Shown here: piece by piece, positions 1 to 4,654 of the stretch | How the letters are laid out: every line of letters starts with the position of its first letter | Numbering within the stretch: the stretch's first letter is position 1 | Assembly (NCBI GenBank): GCA_004297235.1 | Contig: SCUR01000571.1 | Coordinates: 1-5,496, forward strand | DNA length: 5,496 nt | Source: Candidatus Manganitrophaceae bacterium | GTDB taxonomy: Bacteria > Nitrospirota > Nitrospiria > SBBL01 > Manganitrophaceae | Direction: 5' to 3' | Made by a program: the position numbers and the translations under genes | The notes under the pieces: generated by a model | What the model saw: the letters and a program-made list of their open reading frames with translations, nothing else | What the model was told of the DNA's origin: nothing | Databases searched by the model: none

Positions 1-265
1 CGGGATGTCTCGCCTTCTGCGTACTCTCAAATAGCCCCTTGCCGCATTCTGGACAGGCAACAGCACCACTTTCGACTGCCACTCCACAAAGAGCGCACTT
101 CTTCTCGATCGAAGCCGCAGCACCAGCTTGGTCGTGAGCATTATGAAGATTTCCCTCTCTGGGTGGGATAGTTTCACCTAGATCTGGCTGTGTGGTTGGA
201 GTTTGCGAGTCGACGGTTGGCGACAGCTTCTTCTGCAATCCAAGAAGTCGACGGAGGATTCCCAT
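1..265 (-). CDS. Small zinc-ribbon protein, C-terminus cut off by the window edge
   Basis: The gene reads leftward from an ATG at 263-265 and is still open after 88 codons at base 1, so its 3' end is missing. A strong ribosome binding site, GGAGGG, lies four bases upstream of the start. The N-terminus (MGILRRLLGLQKK) is short, basic and amphipathic. It is followed by a Pro/Thr/Gln-rich, probably disordered linker at about residues 14-52. A compact zinc ribbon comes next: Cys57-x2-Cys60, then Cys71-x2-Cys74 within CALCGVAVESGAVACPECG. Short ribbons of this kind bind one structural zinc ion and are often found on regulatory or membrane-associated bacterial proteins whose function lies in another domain. 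That other domain, if there is one, is beyond the edge. I am confident that this is a real gene, but its role cannot be inferred. Confidence 0.8.
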   Translation of the reverse strand, partial: MGILRRLLGLQKKLSPTVDSQTPTTQPDLGETIPPREGNLHNAHDQAGAAASIEKKCALCGVAVESGAVACPECGKGLFESTQKARHP

Positions 266-711
266 TATGCCCTCCTACAAGAAATGCCTAACTATAATTC
301 GACGTGCCAATCTTTTCCGCTAACCCTGCTAAAACTGCCGCCTAATCCCCAGCCTTACGAAGACAAAATAATGTCACAAACGGCTGAATCGACGGTGCTT
401 TCGGCTGGGCCACCCTGCCCGCTCGCCCGTGTGTTCGCCAGCCTAATTTGAATCGGGCCTGTTGGCTCTGCAAGGCGGGTGTCTACCGCAACACCCTCTG
501 CGCGATGAGAACCGCTCACTCTCTCGGAAAATTTTTTCGGGGAGTAAAATCCAGGTTCCCAAGAGGCCGCACGGTTTTTCATGACTCGCTCTGGATGGAT
601 AGGTAGGTAAGATCACCGGCATCTTAGCTTTTTCCTAAGGTGGGTGTCAACAAATTCCTATCCATATATTCTGGTCTGGGATTCACGAATCACTCTTTCA
701 GGAAGGAACCG
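266..711. other. Intergenic stretch with no convincing gene
   Basis: I find no reading frame here with a good start and protein-like composition. A 75-codon minus-strand frame (355-582) has only a weak binding site (GAGCGAG) and no family resemblance. There is a small hairpin-capable inverted repeat, GGGTGT (477-482) and ACACCC (491-496), with an 8-base loop but no following T-run. The region lies upstream of the leftward zinc-ribbon gene, so it may hold that gene's promoter. I could not identify convincing -35 and -10 boxes. Confidence 0.4.
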
Positions 712-885
712 ATGATTTTAAAATGTGTGGAGCCAATCACCCGCTTTCCTCGGACGCGTGAGAGGAAGAAAATAATCCCGAACGGTTGGCATCGAGTGAA
801 TGGCCTCTCTAAGCGTGCCGCTGAAAAGTCTGTCCGCCTCGCTCGATCCGATCGAGGCGCTCCGATACAACTGAGCCTCTTCTGA
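712..885 (+). CDS. Possible small basic ORF ending in a clamp-binding-like QLSLF
   Basis: This 57-codon frame starts with an ATG preceded by AGGAAGG at five-base spacing, a reasonable ribosome binding site. The product would be strongly basic (for example the stretch RTRERKK at about residues 14-20) and ends in APIQLSLF. The final QLSLF matches the consensus of the bacterial sliding-clamp (DnaN) binding peptide, QL(S/D)LF, which in Y-family polymerases and other replication proteins sits at or near the C-terminus. The frame also stays open upstream to 628, with a GTG at 640. It could be a small clamp-binding protein, the decayed end of a DinB/UmuC-like polymerase gene, or chance. No polymerase sequence is recognisable upstream, so I keep confidence low. 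Confidence 0.3.
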   Translation: MILKCVEPITRFPRTRERKKIIPNGWHRVNGLSKRAAEKSVRLARSDRGAPIQLSLF

Positions 886-924
886 TCGGCGGATTGCGCG
901 TCCCAAAAAATACCTATTTTGCCC

Positions 925-961
925 TTGCACTGCTTAAAAGTATTCGGTTAACATGAATACT
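925..961 (+). promoter_or_regulatory. Candidate promoter overlapped by an operator-like inverted repeat
   Basis: A weak sigma70-like pair lies here: TTGCAC (925-930) and TAACAT (949-954), separated by 18 bases. The -10-like box sits inside the spacer of a perfect inverted repeat, AGTATTC (939-945) and GAATACT (955-961), with 9 bases between arms. The GTTAAC at the centre is itself palindromic. A dimeric regulator bound to this repeat would cover the -10 region of the DUF4382 lipoprotein gene, whose start lies about 60 bases downstream. The repeat is seen directly. The promoter match is modest and the operator role is inferred. Confidence 0.4.
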
Positions 962-1019
962 GCCGGTTGGGATGGGCCCAGCCGGGCACTGTATTTTAAG
1001 AAAGGAGTGTTTGGCGCGG

Positions 1020-2423
1020 ATGCTTCGAATGCTACAACCAATCCGTTTTGTGGTGGCGCTTTTTCTGTTGATGTCGTTGATGACCGCCTGCGGCGGGGGA
1101 GGAGGGGCTTCTTCCGGTTCCAATAACGGGAAGGCGTCGATTCTTCTCACCGACCGGTTTGAAGAGAAGATTACCGATCGCAACGGCCAGGTGATCACCT
1201 CGGCGAAGGAAATCTGGGTCACCTTCACCCACATGTCTTTGAAGCTCGAAAAGGGGGGATGGATCCCGGTTTTCAGCGGAAACAAATCGGTCGATCTGCT
1301 GACCCTCCACGGCCGGGCCGACCTGGTCAACCTGGTGGAGCTTCCCGCGGGGGATTATGACAAGGCCCGTATCAAGATCGAAGAGGCCTGGTTCATCGAC
1401 AGCGACGGGGTTCGACATGACGTGATCGTTCCCTCTCAGAAGATCACCCTCAAATTCAAGCATCACCTCGTCATCACCGCCGACAATACGTCCGAAGTTC
1501 TGTTCGACTTCGTTCCGGGCAAATCGATCCATCTGATCGAGACCGGAAGCGGCAAATTCATCCTCCGGCCGGTGATCCGCGTGCGGGTGAACGGAGAACA
1601 AGAGACGACCGATTTCATCAAGGTCGAAGGACGGATTGTTTCGGTCGATTGCAATGAGAGCCGGCTGACGCTCGATCCGCGACACGGCGACCCGATCGCG
1701 GTCAATCTGGAAGACGCCCTCATTGTCCAGAAAGACGGCTCTTTCCACGGAGGGGAAGAGGCCTCGGGCGGGCATGAGAAGGGGGCGGCCATCGCCTCTT
1801 GTCAGCAGCTTCAGGAAGGTCAGTTTGTCGAAGTGATCGGGACCAACGAGGATGATGGGAGCATCCATGCCTCCATCGTTCAAATCGAGGAGGAAGAATC
1901 GTCCGGCCGCCTCGAATTCACCGGGACCCTCTTGGCGGTCGATTGCGATCAACAGATCATTCGTGTGACCTTCAGCGGCGGGGAAATCGATGTGACCCTT
2001 CGCGGGGAGACGGAGATCACCGCCGATGATCATGCGGTTCCGGCTTCGGAGGTTTGCGATCGATTGAACGGGGCGCTCCAGAAACGGATCGAGGTGGAAG
2101 GGAAGGTGGAGAACAATCAGGTGATCGCCGCCGAAATCACCCTCCCGCCGACCGCCCCGGTTTCCATCTCGACCCGGGTGGAAGGAACGGTCGAATCGAT
2201 CACGGTGGCGGGGAGCGATGTCACCGGCTTTATTCTCAAGACGAGCGCCGATCGACTCTATACGGTCACGATCGACGCGCAGACCGAAATCAAAGATCAA
2301 AACGGCGACCCGGTCGCAGCCAATGCCCTTCTGAATCACACGGTCCGTGTCGAAGGGAAACTCGACACCACGACCACACCCCATCCGACGATCAAAGCCA
2401 CGCAGGTCGTTCTTCTTTCGTAA
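1020..2423 (+). CDS. DUF4382 lipoprotein with three DUF5666-like repeats
   Basis: The product is 467 residues long and probably sits in the outer membrane facing the periplasm. A lipoprotein signal peptide runs from residue 1 to 23, with FVVALFLLMSLMTA ahead of Cys24 and a run of five glycines after it. Residues 38-189 match the DUF4382 pattern: an ILLTD start, a 'keiWVTftHmsL' strand, 'VNLVELPAGDYDKARIKI' and the closing 'ILRPVIRV'. Three beta-rich DUF5666-like units follow at about 197-290, 297-374 and 384-466, each opening with an EG/TGxxxxV strand and closing with a VEV/VRVEG strand. Units 1 and 2 each carry two cysteines and unit 3 has none. The molecular function of both families is unknown. 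AAAGGAG (1001-1007) is the ribosome binding site. I prefer ATG 1020, but TTG 1011 and ATG 1029 are possible. An in-frame ATG at 972 would lie upstream of the binding site and is unlikely. The lipobox has Met at -3, which is slightly atypical. Confidence 0.9.
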   Translation: MLRMLQPIRFVVALFLLMSLMTACGGGGGASSGSNNGKASILLTDRFEEKITDRNGQVITSAKEIWVTFTHMSLKLEKGGWIPVFSGNKSVDLLTLHGRADLVNLVELPAGDYDKARIKIEEAWFIDSDGVRHDVIVPSQKITLKFKHHLVITADNTSEVLFDFVPGKSIHLIETGSGKFILRPVIRVRVNGEQETTDFIKVEGRIVSVDCNESRLTLDPRHGDPIAVNLEDALIVQKDGSFHGGEEASGGHEKGAAIASCQQLQEGQFVEVIGTNEDDGSIHASIVQIEEEESSGRLEFTGTLLAVDCDQQIIRVTFSGGEIDVTLRGETEITADDHAVPASEVCDRLNGALQKRIEVEGKVENNQVIAAEITLPPTAPVSISTRVEGTVESITVAGSDVTGFILKTSADRLYTVTIDAQTEIKDQNGDPVAANALLNHTVRVEGKLDTTTTPHPTIKATQVVLLS

Positions 2424-2442
2424 CTTCCGGCGTAACTTCCGG
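2419..2442. repeat. Perfect 12-bp tandem duplication across the stop codon
   Basis: The 12-mer CGTAACTTCCGG occurs twice in direct succession (2419-2430 and 2431-2442). The first copy contains the TAA stop of the DUF4382 gene. Because the unit is a multiple of three, the second copy places another TAA in the same frame, giving a double stop. It looks like a recent slippage or duplication event. Confidence 0.9.
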
Positions 2443-2446
2443 ATTC

Positions 2447-2478
2447 GGCGCGCCGGCATGGAGACATGCCGGCGCGCC
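2447..2478. terminator. Perfect 14-bp hairpin between convergent genes, possible bidirectional terminator
   Basis: GGCGCGCCGGCATG (2447-2460) and its exact reverse complement (2465-2478) enclose a GAGA loop. The hairpin lies between the stop codons of two convergent genes (2423 and 2489), the usual place for a shared terminator. Neither side has a clear T-run, so classical intrinsic termination is not assured. It may instead stabilise 3' ends or assist factor-dependent termination. Confidence 0.6.
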
Positions 2479-2488
2479 TCCGCCTTCC

Positions 2489-3082
2489 TCATTCGGCGAC
2501 GCCGATTTTCCCCAGCACTTGCTGAAGCTTTCTTCGACGGGCCCTGGAGTGCGGCGCCGTTGGATCCCCGTAGAGCCAATCGACATAGGCGCGCGTCGCT
2601 TCATCCGCGAGGCTGAACCAATGGCTTTTGCGTTCGCTCTGTGCAATCGATCCGCACGGGTGGTGTTTTTGGATCTCACTGCGGAGGGCCGAGAGCCATT
2701 CCGGATCAAAAGAGGTGAAGCTGATCCCGATCCCCCGCGTCGATTTTTTGTAGCAGAGGGTTCCGCATCCTTCCAGAATCCCCCGTTCCAAATGAGGCTG
2801 CAGAGATCGATATCGGTCGAAGATCGCCGGCAGCGGCCGGTCGATCTCTCGAATCAGTTCATCAGGCAGGGTTAGAATCGCCTCGGTCTGCGTTCCGCGG
2901 AGGGGGCGCTCCGGGTGATGGAGTTGAACGTGCGGGATCTTTTTCTGTCGGCAGGCCAGCTTCAAGAGAACGGCTGCCTCCTCCATCACTTCCCGATCCC
3001 GATGATGGAGGGTGGGATTTCCGGGGACCCGCGCTGCATTCAGAAAACCGATCAGGTAGGCTTCTTGTTCCGGGCTCATCAT
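2489..3082 (-). CDS. LAGLIDADG-fold protein lacking catalytic acidic residues
   Basis: The protein is 197 residues long, within the size range of two-motif monomeric LAGLIDADG proteins. The first motif helix is AYLIGFLNAAR (residues 8-18) and the second is LERGILEGCGTL (98-109), about 89 residues apart as expected. Further family hallmarks are the SFTSFDPEWLSALRSEI strand-helix (121-137) and the C-terminal YVDWLY (166-171) followed by RRRK. In active enzymes both motifs carry a catalytic Asp or Glu just before the final Gly. Here those positions are Ala17 and Cys106, so cleavage is unlikely and DNA binding is the more plausible remaining role (inference, by analogy with WhiA). There is no sign of a surrounding intron or intein. 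ATG 3082 is chosen because AAGGGA lies eight bases upstream; the frame extends to a TTG at 3133 that has no such site. It shares a short divergent promoter region with the MscS gene. Confidence 0.75.
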   Translation of the reverse strand: MMSPEQEAYLIGFLNAARVPGNPTLHHRDREVMEEAAVLLKLACRQKKIPHVQLHHPERPLRGTQTEAILTLPDELIREIDRPLPAIFDRYRSLQPHLERGILEGCGTLCYKKSTRGIGISFTSFDPEWLSALRSEIQKHHPCGSIAQSERKSHWFSLADEATRAYVDWLYGDPTAPHSRARRRKLQQVLGKIGVAE

Positions 3083-3104
3083 TTTCTTTTTCCCTTCGAG
3101 TGCG

Positions 3105-3133
3105 ATCTTAGTCGATCTTTCCGCGATTATCAA
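3105..3133 (-). promoter_or_regulatory. Sigma70-like promoter for the LAGLIDADG gene
   Basis: Read on the minus strand, TTGATA (3128-3133, five of six consensus bases) and TAAGAT (3105-3110, four of six) are separated by 17 bases. Transcription would begin near 3098, just ahead of the ribosome binding site at 3091-3096, giving a leader of about 16 bases. This supports a start at 3082 rather than at the upstream TTG. Confidence 0.45.
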
Positions 3134-3152
3134 TCGGTCCGCCGCCGCTTCG

Positions 3153-3182
3153 TTGACAATCGAAGGCCGCCCTTGGTATTTT
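3153..3182 (+). promoter_or_regulatory. Sigma70-like promoter for the MscS-family gene
   Basis: A perfect -35 box TTGACA (3153-3158) is followed after 18 bases by TATTTT (3177-3182, four of six). The predicted start near 3190 leaves a leader of about 60 bases. That leader contains an inverted repeat, GATCGG (3198-3203) and CCGATC (3215-3220), which could fold into a weak hairpin. Confidence 0.5.
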
Positions 3183-3252
3183 CAAATGAAGCGGTCCGAT
3201 CGGTCGCTGATCCGCCGATCCTGCGTCTGGACGGGCGAGAAAAGTCTTTGAA

Positions 3253-3762
3253 ATGAGAGGGCGCTTGCACGAGTTGCTGAATGAAATTTCCCATTGGGTG
3301 CCGAGAGCCGGCGTGGCCCTGCTGGTTTTCTCCCTCTTTTGGCTGGCGGGTCTTTTGCTCCAAAAGCTGACGCGCCGGATCGGAGAGAAGGCGAATGTGA
3401 GAAGCGACGTCCTGGTTCTGATCGGACGGACCGCTTCCACCTTGCTGGTTATTTTAGGGGGGATTACCGCCTTAGGAACCGCGGGGGTGAATGTTTCGGC
3501 GCTGGTCGCCGGTTTGGGACTGACCGGGTTTGCCCTCGGCTTTGCGTTGAGGGACGCCCTCTCCAATCTCCTCGCCGGGGTATTGATCTTAATCTATCGC
3601 CCCTTTAAACGGCATGACCGGATTTCGGTCGCCGGTTTTGAAGGGATCGTCATAGAGACCGATCTTCGATATACCACCCTTCAGGGGGAGAATCAGAAGA
3701 TCCTCATTCCCAATTCCACGCTGTTCACCCACTCCATCATTCTTCTGGAAGCGAAGAAATAG
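3253..3762 (+). CDS. Short MscS-family mechanosensitive channel
   Basis: The product is a 169-residue inner-membrane protein of the small-conductance mechanosensitive channel family, which forms oligomeric tension-gated pores that release solutes on hypoosmotic shock. Membrane segments are visible at about 18-38 and 52-75. The pore-lining helix (about 77-114) has the typical Gly/Ala packing (VAGLGLTGFALGFALRDALS) and the family signature SNLLAGVLILIYRPF (104-118). The beta domain follows: DRISVAGFEGIVIETDLRYTTL, then LIPNSTL (151-157). The chain stops there, so the C-terminal alpha/beta vestibule seen in the 286-residue E. coli MscS is absent. The ATG has no strong ribosome binding site (only GAGAAAAG-like purines). 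A good promoter lies upstream, and the last 26 bases overlap the convergent gene downstream. Family assignment is firm; gating behaviour without the vestibule is uncertain. Confidence 0.9.
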   Translation: MRGRLHELLNEISHWVPRAGVALLVFSLFWLAGLLLQKLTRRIGEKANVRSDVLVLIGRTASTLLVILGGITALGTAGVNVSALVAGLGLTGFALGFALRDALSNLLAGVLILIYRPFKRHDRISVAGFEGIVIETDLRYTTLQGENQKILIPNSTLFTHSIILLEAKK

Positions 3763-4129
3763 AATTGCGTTTTGGAAGGAGTCGCCTCACCCGGCGCGGC
3801 TTGTCTCTTTTTCCTCCTCTTCGGAGGGGGGCGCCGGTCAGCCCCGAGGGGGCGAGCCGCCGACGCCGAAGATGTCTATTCCAGGCCGACATGGCAAAAG
3901 CGGCCTCGGCCGCCGCCTTCCCGATCCGCGCTTCTTCAATCTCCCCAAGATCGATGGAGGCGATGAGGGAATTTGCTTTCAGCGTCCGAAGATGCTCCAG
4001 GGGAATCGATGCGATGATGACCCCCGGCGGATAGAGGTGCAGGGGACGCCCTCCGATCCTTTCGATAATTCGGACGGCCCAAATGGTCTGCTCCGGCGTC
4101 TCTTCCGTCAACTGGATGAATGCTTCCAT
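3737..4129 (-). CDS. Small protein resembling the inhibitor I9/subtilase propeptide fold, with basic tail
   Basis: The protein is 130 residues long. Residues 1-62 read as strand (EAFIQL), helix (PEQTIWAVRIIERIGGR), strands (PLHLYPPGVIIASIPL), helix (EHLRTLKAN) and strand (LIASIDLGEI). This order and the 'asIPLEHLrtLkan.lIasId' pattern resemble the I9 propeptide/inhibitor domain of subtilisin-like proteases, which chaperones or inhibits the protease. No protease is encoded nearby and there is no signal peptide. An Ala-rich helix (about 68-84) follows. The last 45 residues are Arg/Pro/Gly-rich, look unlike a folded domain, and run over a GC-rich hairpin region into the 3' end of the MscS gene. 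They may be a read-through extension after loss of an earlier stop. AAAGGG lies nine bases before ATG 4129; an in-frame ATG at 4153 (eight residues longer) has a weaker site. The gene is probably real. The I9 resemblance is pattern-based. Confidence 0.6.
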   Translation of the reverse strand: MEAFIQLTEETPEQTIWAVRIIERIGGRPLHLYPPGVIIASIPLEHLRTLKANSLIASIDLGEIEEARIGKAAAEAAFAMSAWNRHLRRRRLAPSGLTGAPLRRGGKRDKPRRVRRLLPKRNSISSLPEE

Positions 4130-4187
4130 CTCTCGGTTCCCTTTCTTCGGCATGGCGGTTCTTTCTTAAATTTCATGGGAGGTTGAT

Positions 4188-4493
4188 GTGCATTCCCATG
4201 CAGCTCACTGTATTCGGTCGGACGATTCAATGAGCATAGCAATCGCAATGCCGAAATGGCATCCCGCACACGGCCATGTCGGAACAACTGAAAATGAAAG
4301 GGTTTCGTTCAGATAGGTGAGGGACGGCGGTTCTGATCGTGCTTGCAAAAAGGATTTGCAGGGGCTATTGAAGATACACTGTATCCATCACAGGGATCTT
4401 CCGTCATTGAAATGGGATTGGGATCGCATCGGAGAACGCCGTGGATGGCGCTTCGACGGGGTGGCCTGGTTGGTCCGATGGATGTCTGATTAA
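4188..4493 (+). pseudogene. Possible small reading frame interrupted by an in-frame TAG
   Basis: One frame stays open from 4170 to 4490 except for a TAG at 4314-4316. GGGAGG (4177-4182) lies five bases before a GTG at 4188. From there, 42 codons (His-rich, including MPKWHPAHGHVG) run to the TAG, and 58 more run to TAA at 4491-4493. The second part ends in protein-like sequence, DWDRIGERRGWRFDGVAWL. A terminator-like hairpin begins on the last base of that stop codon. TAG serves as the normal stop of the MscS gene here, so recoding is unlikely. This would be a nonsense-disrupted gene, two tiny ORFs, or chance. I recognise no family. The first part also contains two inverted repeats, TGCAT-N4-ATGCA (4189-4202) and ATGCC-N5-GGCAT (4248-4262). 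Confidence 0.2.
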
Positions 4494-4539
4494 GTGCGCG
4501 GGCGGTCGGGGCCGCAGACTTCCCGCGTACTGTCTTTTT
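4493..4539 (+). terminator. Terminator-like hairpin with T-run
   Basis: AGTGCGCGGG (4493-4502) pairs with CCCGCGTACT (4522-4531) over ten base pairs, including one G-U. The apical region can form an additional CGG/CCG pairing. TGTCTTTTT follows closely, giving a run of five T. It would stop plus-strand transcription coming from the interrupted frame or from the MscS gene, and insulate the promoter of the last gene. Confidence 0.5.
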
Positions 4540-4568
4540 GCCTCATCTCCTCACTCTTACTTTCCAAA

Positions 4569-4597
4569 TTGTCCGTCTTTTATCCATATGGTATGAT
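4569..4597 (+). promoter_or_regulatory. Sigma70-like promoter for the repeat-containing lipoprotein gene
   Basis: TTGTCC (4569-4574, four of six) and TATGAT (4592-4597, five of six) are separated by 17 bases. The predicted transcription start near 4604 lies downstream of the far upstream in-frame TTG (4538), which argues for the shorter protein starting near 4655. Confidence 0.55.
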
Positions 4598-4614
4598 ACG
4601 CCGATTTTTCATCC

Positions 4615-4631
4615 GGCTCCTTCAGGGAGCC
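4615..4631 (+). promoter_or_regulatory. Stem-loop in the leader, just before the ribosome binding site
   Basis: GGCTCC (4615-4620) and GGAGCC (4626-4631) form a perfect six-pair stem with a TTCAG loop. It lies about ten bases after the predicted transcription start and nine bases before the GGAGGG ribosome binding site (4640-4645). It could protect the 5' end or modulate translation; no riboswitch class is recognisable. Confidence 0.35.
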
Positions 4632-4654
4632 TCTATCTGGGAGGGATGACTTTG

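Noticed and set aside
286..292. GCCTAAC, resembling the outer box of an integron attC site
   Set aside because: I found no matching GTTAGGC-type partner at attC distance and no integron integrase.
355..582. 75-codon minus-strand frame in the left intergenic region
   Set aside because: It has a weak ribosome binding site, no domain, and a composition that does not resemble a folded protein. I cannot separate it from chance.
1032..2579. Long 515-codon open frame on the minus strand opposite the DUF4382 gene
   Set aside because: Its translation is Arg/Asp/Gly-rich with no recognisable domain, while the plus strand encodes a clear lipoprotein with known domains. It is an antisense by-product of codon bias.
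2054..2875. 273-codon plus-strand frame spanning the end of the DUF4382 gene and the LAGLIDADG gene
   Set aside because: It covers two real genes in the wrong frame or strand, crosses the intergenic hairpin, and its composition is Arg/Gly/His-rich without domains.
3108..3566. Minus-strand frame opposite the mscS gene
   Set aside because: The plus strand has an unambiguous MscS signature and promoter; the antisense translation resembles no protein.
3784..3812. Possible terminator after mscS (CGCC/GGCG stem then CTCTTTTT)
   Set aside because: The stem has only four base pairs and the T-run starts about ten bases after it, so it is too weak to call.
4314..4316. In-frame TAG as a recoded (pyrrolysine-type) codon
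   Set aside because: TAG ends the mscS gene in the same window, and there is no sign of recoding machinery or a known pyrrolysine protein family.
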